A stretch of 35,055 nt of DNA. It comes from Deltaproteobacteria bacterium (GTDB lineage Bacteria > Desulfobacterota > RBG-13-43-22). The notes under the pieces were generated by a model. The model was not told the origin of the DNA and searched no databases. It saw nothing but the letters and a program-made list of their open reading frames with translations. Shown piece after piece: positions 7,765-15,444 of this stretch. The translations under genes were made by a program, and so were the position numbers. The stretch covers positions 1 through 35,055 of the forward strand of contig JACRBX010000347.1 in assembly GCA_016219225.1 (NCBI GenBank), written 5' to 3'. Every line of letters begins with the position of its first letter. The stretch's first letter is position 1.

Positions 7765-8180
7765 TAGAATCTCCCTATTTCTAAGGCCTTAAGAAACATC
7801 GTCTTAGACATATTGAAAGTGGTTACATTGGCCTCATAGGCCCGAACCGCCATCATCATGTTGACCATTTCTTCCATGATATTGATATTCGGAACATTGA
7901 CAAAACCCTCCTTATCCGCATCGGGATGACCGGGATCGTAAATTTTTTTGAATGGCTCCTGGCTATCGACTATCTGAACCAGTTTAACGCCTTCCAAAGT
8001 GGTAGGGTTCTCCGAATCGATTGGAAGGGTAGAAAAAACACATTCCTTTTTTTTGTACGGCCCTCCGGCTTCGGTCTGCGTGGAATTAATATTGGCCATG
8101 TTGGATGCAATGGTATTCATTCGGCCCCGTTGAGCATCCAGGGCCGAGGCGCTTACCTTAAATATGGCAAAGCTGTCCAT
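7764..8180 (-). CDS. flgC: Proximal rod protein FlgC
   Basis: About 138 residues. Rod proteins polymerise in the periplasm above the MS ring. The N-terminal helix motif SASALDAQRGRMNTIASNMANINST and the C-terminal helix VRAYEANVTTFNMSKTMFLKALEIGR are diagnostic. Two in-frame ATGs lie at 8186 and 8180. A GGGAG ribosome site is six bases before the second and directly abuts the first, so 8180 is chosen; the first would give an ATGA overlap with flgB. Confidence 0.95.
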   Translation of the reverse strand: MDSFAIFKVSASALDAQRGRMNTIASNMANINSTQTEAGGPYKKKECVFSTLPIDSENPTTLEGVKLVQIVDSQEPFKKIYDPGHPDADKEGFVNVPNINIMEEMVNMMMAVRAYEANVTTFNMSKTMFLKALEIGRF

Positions 8181-8182
8181 AA

Positions 8183-8566
8183 TCATCTCCCTTTTATGGC
8201 ATTCTTAAACATCTGTAATTTTTTTGACAGCAGCTTGACCCCGGCCTCATATAAAAGAGAATTCTCGGTCATATGGGCTAATTCCATATCCAGGGCGACG
8301 TTGTTTCCATCCTCCCAGGAAGCCCGTTCCACCGCGGTCATCCCGCCGGTTTCTTTCAAATTGACAGGGCCTTGTTTATGCAGGGTGCTGGTTTTGGTTA
8401 AGCCGAGGGACGGGCCGAGAGAAGGGTTGTTCATGGAGTCTTTAAAGGAGACATCCTTGGCTTTATATCCCGGGGTATCGATATTGGCTATATTGGAGGC
8501 CAAGATCTTGTGTCGAAAAGCACTGGTTTTTATGATCTGTTCTAACACTTGAAATCCGAAATCCAT
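8183..8566 (-). CDS. flgB: Proximal rod protein FlgB
   Basis: 127 residues. First gene of the basal-body operon. The N-terminal region (residues about 18-34) carries HKILASNIANIDTPGYKA, the rod/hook family signature with the DTPGYKA loop. The C-terminal helix (MTENSLLYEAGVKLLSKKLQMFKNAI) matches FlgB. A clear AAAGGAAAA ribosome site precedes the ATG. Upstream, the 141-base gap to the regulator gene contains a sigma-54-type box. Confidence 0.96.
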   Translation of the reverse strand: MDFGFQVLEQIIKTSAFRHKILASNIANIDTPGYKAKDVSFKDSMNNPSLGPSLGLTKTSTLHKQGPVNLKETGGMTAVERASWEDGNNVALDMELAHMTENSLLYEAGVKLLSKKLQMFKNAIKGR

Positions 8567-8638
8567 GGTTGTTTTCCTTTAATTTGAAAAAAAGTTTCAA
8601 TGCCAGACCAGGCGGGCATGAGGCTTTAATATATTTAT

Positions 8639-8654
8639 ATCAAAATTCATGCCA
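8639..8654 (-). promoter_or_regulatory. Sigma-54-type promoter candidate for the flgB operon
   Basis: The minus strand reads TGGCATGAATTTTGAT: a good -24 (TGGCATG) and a -12 of TTGAT with the correct 10-base spacing but A in place of the usual C. It lies about 73 bases before the flgB ATG. The neighbouring operon encodes an FlrC-like sigma-54 activator, and middle-class flagellar operons are often sigma-54 dependent, so position and neighbours agree. The off-consensus -12 is the weakness. Confidence 0.42.
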
Positions 8655-8707
8655 TTTTTATATAGAACCGGTTTTGGGTTTTTGAAGCACACCACGGTTT
8701 ATTCCTG

Positions 8708-10000
8708 TTAGGAAGCCGGAAAAAAATTCCCATATTCATGGAGTTTATTCCTGATAGTCCTGACGCTGACGCCAAGGATCCGGGCGGCCTTGGTCTTGTT
8801 GCCATTGACTTCTTTCAAAGTTTTCAGGATCATGTCTTTTTCAAAATCCTTAATTTTTCCTTGAGAAGGTAAACCCGGAGGGGACTTTTCTTCGATCATA
8901 AAATCCATCAGATCAATGAAATCATCCTTGCACAGGTGAACGGAACGGTGGACCGTATTTTGAAGCTCCCGGATATTTCCCCGCCAGGTCCGTCCGATTA
9001 AAAAATCCATGGCCTGAGGGGTAAACCCCTGGATATTTTTACCAAGGACCTTGGAAAACTCTTTCAAAAAGTGATGGCCCAATAAAGAAATATCTTCGGG
9101 GCGTTCCCGTAAAGGGGGGATTTGGATTGGAAAGACGTTGAGCCGGTAAAAGAGGTCCTCCCGGAATCGGCCGTCCAGAGATTCTTGGTATAAATCCCGG
9201 TTGGTGGTCGCTATCACCCGGATATCGATAGGAATGGACAGGTTTCCGCCCACCCGGTTTATTTCCCTTTCCTGCAAAACCCGTAACAATTTGGCCTGGA
9301 GATTCAGGGACATTTCCCCGATCTCATCCAGAAGGATGGTGCCGTTGTTGGCGAACTCGAATTTCCCTATTTTTTTCTCCGTGGCCCCGGTAAAGGCCCC
9401 CTTTTCATGGCCGAATAATTCGGACTCCATCAGACTGTCGGGGATGGCGGCACAATTGATGGCGACCAAAGGTTTTTTGTTCCGGCCGCTTTTTTTGTGG
9501 ATGATCCCGGCCAGGAGTTCCTTCCCGGTCCCGCTCTCTCCATAAATTAAAACCGAGGTGTCACTCGGGGCCACTTCTTCGGCAATCTTCAAGACCCGCA
9601 TCATTTTTGGATTATCGGTCAGCAAGGTTCTTTCCTGATGAAGCCTTTCCATAAGGGATCGTATTTTATTCATCAGGGTTTCAAAGGAAAAAGGCTTCAA
9701 TAAATAATCCGAGGCCCCTTCCTTCATCACCTCTACGGCATCTTGAATGGTACCGAATCCTGTAATGACCAAAATAGGGATATTGCCGATCTTACGTCTA
9801 ATCTCCTTTAACAAAGAAAGGCCGTCCATCCTGGGCATTTTCATGTCCGTGACGATCATGGAAAAATGGGTCTGATCCAATTTGTGCAGGGCCTCTTGTC
9901 CGTCACCCGCCAGAATGGCTTGAAAACCGACCCTTGATATGGCTTCTTTCAAGGCCGTCCGCATTTGATGATCGTCATCAACAACAAGAATTGGATTCAT
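8708..10000 (-). CDS. Sigma-54-dependent response regulator, FlrC/FlgR-like
   Basis: 430 residues with the three NtrC-type parts. The receiver domain (1-115) has Asp10 in the acidic pocket, phosphorylation site Asp52 (VTDMKMP) and Lys102. The AAA+ domain has Walker A GESGTGKE (154-161), the sigma-54 contact loop GAFTGA (201-206), Walker B TILLDEIG (221-228) and the R-finger region (GRFREDLFYRLNVFP). A Fis-type helix-turn-helix (NKTKAARILGVSVRTIRNKL) ends the protein. It follows a PAS kinase by 45 bases and lies directly upstream of the flgB operon, so it is probably the activator of class II/III flagellar promoters, as FlrC is in Vibrio. Confidence 0.93.
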   Translation of the reverse strand: MNPILVVDDDHQMRTALKEAISRVGFQAILAGDGQEALHKLDQTHFSMIVTDMKMPRMDGLSLLKEIRRKIGNIPILVITGFGTIQDAVEVMKEGASDYLLKPFSFETLMNKIRSLMERLHQERTLLTDNPKMMRVLKIAEEVAPSDTSVLIYGESGTGKELLAGIIHKKSGRNKKPLVAINCAAIPDSLMESELFGHEKGAFTGATEKKIGKFEFANNGTILLDEIGEMSLNLQAKLLRVLQEREINRVGGNLSIPIDIRVIATTNRDLYQESLDGRFREDLFYRLNVFPIQIPPLRERPEDISLLGHHFLKEFSKVLGKNIQGFTPQAMDFLIGRTWRGNIRELQNTVHRSVHLCKDDFIDLMDFMIEEKSPPGLPSQGKIKDFEKDMILKTLKEVNGNKTKAARILGVSVRTIRNKLHEYGNFFPAS

Positions 10001-10045
10001 ACCGGGTCTCTTTCCTTATCCATTTTTTTTCGCTAATCCTTTGGG

Positions 10046-11221
10046 TTATGAGAGCAAACCCTCACCAGGCGTATTGAATTTGGGAAAAATAAGTTGAAAA
10101 CAGGCTCCTTCCCCTTCTTCACTTTGAACTTTGATGGTCCCGCCGTGGGCCTGCATAATATTGGCGGCTATGGACAGTCCCAATCCGGAGCCTTTCTCCT
10201 TCAAACTGAAAAAGGGGTCAAAAATCCTTTCCATAAATTCAGAGGGGATTCCCGGGCCATAATCTTTTATTTCAAGGACCGTCTCTTCCCCATTTCCTTT
10301 TTTAAGAAAAAGTTCAACGGCCCCTTCTTCCGGGGCGACCTCAACGGCATTCAAGAGGATATTTAAAAGCACTTGTTTAATGAGTTCCCGGTCACCCCAA
10401 AGCCGCCGATGTCCATTTAAATGTTTCCCTAATCGAATCCTTTTGATTTCGACCAAAGGCCGGAGCATAAAAAACAACTCCTCCAGGGTCTTTTCAAAAT
10501 CAATCCAGTCAAAGCAAGGTTTTTGAGGGATGGCAAAATAGTGCATGTTGGTCAGGACATGATTCAGACTGGTAATCCCCTGGGATATGCCTTTGGCCAG
10601 TTCGGAATGAACCGAATGTTCCAGATCCCCGGCCAGCATAGAGGCATAGAGTTCCATACTGCAAAGCGGATTTCGTATTTCATGAACCAGCTTGGCCGCC
10701 ATTTCACCCATAGCGATCAAGCGCTTATTCCTTTCCTTCTGGATTTCCAGCTCTTTTAAAAGGGAAATATCCTTAATAAGGACCGCATACCCCCTGACCA
10801 ATCCATCCGAATCCTTTATCGGAGAACGGGAAAAGATAACCTGACACCTTTTTTTATTGGTGACCAGAAATGTGGTTGTCCCTTCCTCCAGAATGACAAT
10901 ATCCAGGTCATGAAAAGGCCGGCCAATTATTCCAGGGGATTTCATACCCAGCATTTCTTCGGCCGCCCTATTGATCATGGTTACCCGTTCCCTGGGATCC
11001 AAAACGATGATCGCCTCTCCAAGGCTTTGCAGGATGCCGTTCAAAAAATCTTTGGCTTCTTCGGCTCTATTTAAGGCTGCTGAAAGTTGCAGATTGGTTT
11101 CCTCCAAAACACCGGTCAAATAATGGACTTCCTCCTGAAGTTTTTGGTAATAGGCTTCCAGACTCTTGGAGGCCGCGGTAAAATCGGAAAAGGCCGTTTG
11201 AAGGTGGCTGGCTTCGATCAT
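10046..11221 (-). CDS. PAS-domain sensor histidine kinase, FlrB-like
   Basis: 391 residues with no transmembrane segment, so cytoplasmic. A short N-terminal coiled coil (about 15-60) leads into a PAS domain (about 60-155: ILQSLGEAIIVLDPRERVTMINRAAEEMLG). The dimerisation H-box has the phospho-acceptor in KLVHEIRNPL (His180), followed by an ATPase domain with N box (LLNILLNAVEVAPE), G1 (KDYGPGIP), F box (IFDPFFSLKEKGSGLGLSI). Start shares one base with the TPR gene stop (TAATG). It most likely phosphorylates the following sigma-54 regulator, as FlrB does for FlrC. The signal is unknown. Confidence 0.9.
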   Translation of the reverse strand: MIEASHLQTAFSDFTAASKSLEAYYQKLQEEVHYLTGVLEETNLQLSAALNRAEEAKDFLNGILQSLGEAIIVLDPRERVTMINRAAEEMLGMKSPGIIGRPFHDLDIVILEEGTTTFLVTNKKRCQVIFSRSPIKDSDGLVRGYAVLIKDISLLKELEIQKERNKRLIAMGEMAAKLVHEIRNPLCSMELYASMLAGDLEHSVHSELAKGISQGITSLNHVLTNMHYFAIPQKPCFDWIDFEKTLEELFFMLRPLVEIKRIRLGKHLNGHRRLWGDRELIKQVLLNILLNAVEVAPEEGAVELFLKKGNGEETVLEIKDYGPGIPSEFMERIFDPFFSLKEKGSGLGLSIAANIMQAHGGTIKVQSEEGEGACFQLIFPKFNTPGEGLLS

Positions 11222-13023
11222 TAATAATGTTCTCCCATCTTTCGCTGCACATCTTTTTCCCGAAGGCTGACCTTGGCTAATTTACTCAAAATGGAATTAC
11301 TGGCCTTAATCCTACCTAATATCTTTTCGGCTTCTTCACCGGACGACAGGGTGCCTGCCCGATATAAGGCCCATTCATTTAAGGGGTCCTTTTCCAGGGC
11401 CTTTTGGTAATAGGTCAGGGCCTCTTTCTTTTTCCCTTGATCGTACAACAAATCCGCTAACTGAATATAAATATTGGCATTACCATCCAGTCTCCGGAGG
11501 TTTTTTTCAAAAACGGCTAAGGCCTTAGGTACATCCTTGGCCGAGGAAAGGGTATCTTCAAACAAAGGCAGATCTTGGGATTCCATCTTTTTTAAAGATA
11601 AAATGCGTTCAGAGGCCGCCCGGTACTCCATTCGGGCGTGAAGTATCCGGGCTTCCAAACGGAGGATTTGGTCTCCCGTAACTTTATGATTCTTTAAAGC
11701 GTTGAGACCCTCCAGGGCCAAATCCTGGTTTCCGGCCTCAACGTAATATTGGACCAGGGTGATCAGGCTTTGAATCTTGACCCTCCCTGATCCGTTTTTC
11801 ACCAACCATTGGAGAAGCGCGAGTTTTCCGGTCCCCTGCAATGATTCAGCCATGACCAGGAGGAAAGGTTCCCGGGAGGTATTCAGTAGCTTCTGGCCGA
11901 CAAGGCCCCAAAGGGAAGCCATACGGTTGGGATCTTTTTCCTTCATTTTTAAAAAGAAACCCTCTAATTCTGAAAGCGTCTCTTTTTTAAGGGGAGACCG
12001 AAGGCTCAAGGCTTTGATCCACCCACTGGCCTGTTCAAACCTCTCCCCTTGAATATCCAATCTGGCCAGTTTTATTAATATGTCCTCATAATTTTTCCCG
12101 GCTGGATACTTCCACTGATATTCTTGCAGGGTTTGTCTGGCTTCATTTATTTTACCGGCCCCGGACTGGGCCTCGGCCAAATTGAAAAGGGCCTCTTGCC
12201 CAATCTTGGTATCCGAAGAAGTCAAAGCGGATTTAAGATATTTTTGGGCTTCATCAAATTTCCGGGCTTTCAAGGCGACCTGACCCAAGGCAACCTCGGA
12301 ATTATTTTTAAAAACCGGGTCCTTTAATGACAAGGCAAGATATTGAACGGATTCCTGCTCTCTACCCATTAGTTGAAGGTTCTTTCCATAGTAATAAAGG
12401 TTCTCCCCGGATTGCATTAAATATTCCTTACCCCTCGAAATGCCCTCGGAATAGGCGGCATCGGCTTCCTTCAAGCGCCCCAGCCGATGGAGGATATTGG
12501 CCCTACCGAAGATCGCGTCCTGGCCTTTTCCCGCCTTCTCATAATGTTCCAGGGATTCCGGCAAAAGACCAAGGGCCGATAGGGTTTGGGCTGCCCCCAA
12601 GTGGGCTTTTCCCAAATATTTGGATTGATTAAATTGGGTCAGGAAGATCTTGTAAACCGTTTTGGCTTCATAATAATTTTTGATCCGATGATACCCTTCG
12701 GCCCTTTCCAGAAAGGCCAGTTCCTTCAGTTCTCCTTGGGGGGCCAAGAGATACGCCATCCGGTAATGCTCCATGGCTTCAAAAGGTTTTTGGACCCTTT
12801 CCAAGGCCCTTCCGTAACAAAAATGGTAATAAACCCGGGTTTCTGGAGCAGGGCGATAGGCGGCCAGGAATTGAATGGCCTCGGCCGGGCGATTGGCCTT
12901 AATCAAGGCCCAGGATTTTTGTAACCCCGGGTCGATAATCCCCTCCTCGAGAGACCGGGCCGGAAGAGAAGCCGGTATCGAAAAGATCAGGGTTATCAGG
13001 ATGAAAACAAGGTGCTTCCTCAT
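11221..13023 (-). CDS. Secreted TPR-repeat protein
   Basis: 600 residues with an N-terminal signal peptide (MRKHLVFILITLIFSIPASLPARS, cleavage likely near residue 22). The rest is tetratricopeptide-like helical pairs, clearest at the start (YYHFCYGRALERVQKPFEAMEHYRMAYLLAP) and the end (DLLYDQGKKKEALTYYQKALEKDPLNEWALYRAGTL). It is probably periplasmic and a scaffold. Its gene is first in an operon with an FlrB-like kinase (one-base overlap) and an FlrC-like activator, so it may tell the regulatory pair about the state of the envelope or flagellum; since the kinase is cytoplasmic the link would be indirect. A specific function is not recognisable. Confidence 0.8.
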   Translation of the reverse strand: MRKHLVFILITLIFSIPASLPARSLEEGIIDPGLQKSWALIKANRPAEAIQFLAAYRPAPETRVYYHFCYGRALERVQKPFEAMEHYRMAYLLAPQGELKELAFLERAEGYHRIKNYYEAKTVYKIFLTQFNQSKYLGKAHLGAAQTLSALGLLPESLEHYEKAGKGQDAIFGRANILHRLGRLKEADAAYSEGISRGKEYLMQSGENLYYYGKNLQLMGREQESVQYLALSLKDPVFKNNSEVALGQVALKARKFDEAQKYLKSALTSSDTKIGQEALFNLAEAQSGAGKINEARQTLQEYQWKYPAGKNYEDILIKLARLDIQGERFEQASGWIKALSLRSPLKKETLSELEGFFLKMKEKDPNRMASLWGLVGQKLLNTSREPFLLVMAESLQGTGKLALLQWLVKNGSGRVKIQSLITLVQYYVEAGNQDLALEGLNALKNHKVTGDQILRLEARILHARMEYRAASERILSLKKMESQDLPLFEDTLSSAKDVPKALAVFEKNLRRLDGNANIYIQLADLLYDQGKKKEALTYYQKALEKDPLNEWALYRAGTLSSGEEAEKILGRIKASNSILSKLAKVSLREKDVQRKMGEHY

Positions 13024-13036
13024 GCTTTATCCAGAA

Positions 13037-13052
13037 AGCAACAACTATGCCA
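13037..13052 (-). promoter_or_regulatory. Sigma-54 promoter consensus just before the TPR gene
   Basis: The minus strand reads TGGCATAGTTGTTGCT, a full match to the sigma-54 pattern (TGGCAY, ten bases, TTGCW). The expected transcription start, about 12 bases past the -12 GC, is near 13026, only three bases before the ATG at 13023. Either the transcript is effectively leaderless or the match is fortuitous; a weak GGAT stretch before the ATG would be excluded from such a transcript. Confidence 0.45.
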
Positions 13053-13152
13053 TGGGATTCAACTGGAAAATGGAAGGGTGGGAAGAGCCGACTTAGGGGG
13101 GCTGGGTCTTTCCAACTGCCGTGTTTATTAATATTTTTTTGTTTTTTCTCTA

Positions 13153-13194
13153 AACCCGGTTCGTTTTAGGCCTTCTTTAAAGAACCGAAGGGTT
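13153..13194. other. Intergenic hairpin between the regulator genes
   Basis: AACCCGGTTC (13153-13162) pairs with GAACC-gaa-GGGTT (13182-13194), a stem of two five-base blocks with a three-base bulge. On the minus strand it follows the second regulator gene but is followed by an A-rich stretch, not T, so it is not a canonical intrinsic terminator. The gap 13024-13451 otherwise holds the promoter box and palindromic repeats and no gene. Confidence 0.5.
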
Positions 13195-13247
13195 GTCAAG
13201 ATAATGACACCGGGGAAGAGGCGGCCAAGAAAACAACTATGGCAGGT

Positions 13248-13455
13248 CTGGATTCTCTCCTGCGCGGGAATGACGATTTTTTACGTGACCATCAATGATG
13301 ACGGATTCGTAAAAAGTCGCCGAAACCCGCATTGCGTCATTCCGGCGAAGCCGGAATCCAGATATTCAACCAATTCTGGACCCCGGCGCCTGTCCCGGAC
13401 CTGATCCGGGGTTCGCCGGGGTGACGACCTCGGAAATTTTTTACTTGTTCATCAA
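13248..13455. repeat. MITE-like palindromic repeats: half copy joined to a full copy
   Basis: At 13248-13295 lies a right half-element (CTGGATTC, CGGGAATGACGA, TTTTTTACG, ending CATCAA). It abuts a full copy at about 13293-13455, with left end TGATGACGGATTCGTAAAAA and right end TTTTTTACTTGTTCATCAA. The inner arms are GTCATTCCGGCGAAGCCGGAATCC and a CCCCGG-rich hairpin. The right end overlaps the stop codon of the regulator gene (TGA at 13454-13452). Confidence 0.75.
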
Positions 13456-14762
13456 AGATCGAGCTCTAATTTTTTGATCTTCTCCAATAAGGTGGTTCTC
13501 TTTAAACCTAAGAGCTCGGCGGCTTTGCTTTTAACGCCCTGGGATTTTCGTAAGGCCTGGCTGATCAAGTTCCTTTCTACCTCTTCCACCAAAGTATTCA
13601 GATTAACCCCCTTCTCGGTGAGTATAACCTCACGGGGGGATTCATCCGGTCCCGTTTGGCTTTCGGAAATCTCTTTTCGGGGAACAGTCTGGAATTCTTG
13701 AAACCTTTGAGGGAGATCTTTTGCGGTAATCAGACTGTCATCGTTTAAGATGACCATCCTCTCGATCAGATTCTCCATTTCACGAACATTCCCGGGCCAG
13801 GGGTATTGTAGAAAAAGCGCCATCACCTCCTGATCGATCCGGATAGGCTCTCTTTTTCTTTTTCGTGAAAAATAATTAATAAAATAGTCGGTCAAAACCG
13901 GAATATCTTCCGGCCTTTCCCTCAAGGGAGGAATGCGGAGGGGAATTACGTTTAAGCGATAAAAGAGGTCTTCGCGAAAATTACCGGCTTTGGTTTCCCT
14001 TTCCAGATTTTTATTGGTGGCTGCCAAAATCCGAACATCGACCTTAATGGTTTTGGATCCACCGACCCGTTCAAACCTTCCGATACGGGTATTGATGGCC
14101 CCGGTAAAGGCCCCCCGTTCATGTCCGAAGAGTTCCGATTCCAGAAGATCTTTGGGTATGGCCGCACAATTAAAGGGGACAAAAGGATTCTGACCTCTGA
14201 GACTGTTATAGTGAATGGTCTTGGCGATCAGTTCCTTCCCGGTTCCGCTTTCTCCCTCAATTAATATAGTCGCATCGGTATCGGAAATTTTTTTTATCAG
14301 CCCATAAACCTTCTGCATTTGTGGTGAATTTCCAATCAGGCCCTGATAATCATACCGTTGTTTCAACTGCTTTTTTAGAGAAAAGTTCTCTTTTTTTAGT
14401 TTTGAAAAATCAAGGGCTCTTTGAACGACCAACCAAAGTTCTTCTAAGACAAAAGGCTTGGTAATATAATCGAAGGCCCCTAATTTTATGGCTTCCACTG
14501 CTGTGGCAATGGCCCCGAATCCGGTGATGATAATCGCTGGGATATTGATGTTGAGGGAGGCTATTTTTTTCAAGACCTCCATGCCGCCCATGCCCGGCAG
14601 GACCAAATCCACCAAATAGAGATCTATTCCTTTTTCTTGAATAAGCTCGACGCCTATCTCGCCATCTTCGGCTACCGAGACCTCAAAGCCTTTTAAATGT
14701 AAAAATTCTTCCAAAATACTCCGGACCGCAGGATCATCATCAATCACTAAGATATGGGGCAT
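13452..14762 (-). CDS. NtrC-type sigma-54 response regulator lacking the Walker B segment
   Basis: 436 residues. The receiver (1-115, phospho-Asp52 in LVDLVLP), Walker A GESGTGKE (170-177), GAFTGA loop (217-222), R-finger segment (GNFREDLFYRLNVIP) and Fis-type helix-turn-helix (KSKAAELLGLKRTTLLEKI) are intact. Between residues 228 and 233 the protein jumps from GRFER straight to VGGSKTIKVDVRILAATN. The intact regulator at 8708-10000 has 33 more residues over the same span, including the Walker B ILLDEIG. The distance GAFTGA to ATN is 33 residues here and 66 there, so 99 bases are missing in frame. Without the Walker B Asp-Glu pair ATP hydrolysis, and so sigma-54 activation, should fail. It may still bind DNA or compete. 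An assembly error is possible. A GGAG site precedes the ATG. Confidence 0.9.
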   Translation of the reverse strand: MPHILVIDDDPAVRSILEEFLHLKGFEVSVAEDGEIGVELIQEKGIDLYLVDLVLPGMGGMEVLKKIASLNINIPAIIITGFGAIATAVEAIKLGAFDYITKPFVLEELWLVVQRALDFSKLKKENFSLKKQLKQRYDYQGLIGNSPQMQKVYGLIKKISDTDATILIEGESGTGKELIAKTIHYNSLRGQNPFVPFNCAAIPKDLLESELFGHERGAFTGAINTRIGRFERVGGSKTIKVDVRILAATNKNLERETKAGNFREDLFYRLNVIPLRIPPLRERPEDIPVLTDYFINYFSRKRKREPIRIDQEVMALFLQYPWPGNVREMENLIERMVILNDDSLITAKDLPQRFQEFQTVPRKEISESQTGPDESPREVILTEKGVNLNTLVEEVERNLISQALRKSQGVKSKAAELLGLKRTTLLEKIKKLELDL

Positions 14763-14810
14763 GGTCTCCTTTATTCCATTTCCAGATTATTTTGGTTTTG
14801 CCGCCTGATT

Positions 14811-14839
14811 TATTTTCGCACAACTATTTATTATGTCAA
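14811..14839 (-). promoter_or_regulatory. Possible sigma-70 promoter for the Walker-B-less regulator
   Basis: On the minus strand a perfect TTGACA (14839-14834) is followed after 17 bases by AAAATA, a poor -10. It lies in the 129-base gap between the second cheD and the regulator, about 50 bases before the ATG. Only the -35 box is convincing. Confidence 0.3.
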
Positions 14840-14891
14840 GAAAAAGGTGTATTAGAAATGACTTTATTGGAAAGGTGGCCGGAATGGGGTG

Positions 14892-15419
14892 CTATCGGGG
14901 TTCTTTTAAAACATAGGGATACCAATCTTCTTGCCTTAATCGGTCCACCTTAAGGACCATAACCTCATTGGTATCGGATTTAACAGCCAGTTTCCTCCCC
15001 TTGCCCCCCCCCACATCCTCTGAAATAATGGGGATACCTTCCCGGGCCAGAATCGTTTTGGCCATTAATATATTTTGTCCCCCCAGGGTGTTATCCGAAG
15101 AGGACCGGGGATCTGCGCCTCCGAATATCTGGGCCTCCAGAAAGGATTTCTCCGAACCGTCTGCCGTCATCAGCTTGATCAGGGTCAGAACAGCGACATT
15201 ACCATATTGGACTGTGGCCTTTTTCGGTTTGGAAATCCTCGGATAAAGGAAGTGGGACAGGCCGCCATACCGTTTCTGGCGGTCCCAGAGGTAAACCGTG
15301 ACGGCCGACCCCATAACCGAATAAACCAGGGTGGGCTCCCGGCTTAAAAAAATATAACCGGGTTTCAAAAAATATTGAACACGTTCGATTTCCTGGTTTT
15401 TGGGGTCTCCCAAAGACAT
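14892..15419 (-). CDS. CheD-family protein with degenerate active site
   Basis: About 175 residues from the ATG at 15419, 25 bases after the cheX stop; a longer frame upstream would overlap cheX and is not used. The CheD fold is evident: YFLKPGYIF, YGGLSHFLYP, IFGGADPRSS, GGQNILMAK, GIPIISEDVGGGKGRKL. CheD deamidates receptor glutamines with a Cys-His-Thr set. Here the GSC motif is GSA (Ala39, codon 15305-15303), the Thr position is Tyr33, and only His56 remains. It therefore should not deamidate. CheD also binds CheC-type phosphatases, and this gene directly follows a CheX/CheC-like gene, so a regulatory or scaffold role is a reasonable guess. A separate, intact CheD is at 17215-17694. Confidence 0.85.
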   Translation of the reverse strand: MSLGDPKNQEIERVQYFLKPGYIFLSREPTLVYSVMGSAVTVYLWDRQKRYGGLSHFLYPRISKPKKATVQYGNVAVLTLIKLMTADGSEKSFLEAQIFGGADPRSSSDNTLGGQNILMAKTILAREGIPIISEDVGGGKGRKLAVKSDTNEVMVLKVDRLRQEDWYPYVLKEPR

Positions 15420-15444
15420 CGAAGCAAATATTCCGGCACCAATC

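Noticed and set aside
7926-8552. 208-codon plus-strand frame across flgC and flgB
   Set aside because: Antisense to two certain genes; no domain seen.
13153-13194. Hairpin considered as an intrinsic terminator
   Set aside because: On the minus strand the stem is followed by A-rich rather than T-rich sequence.
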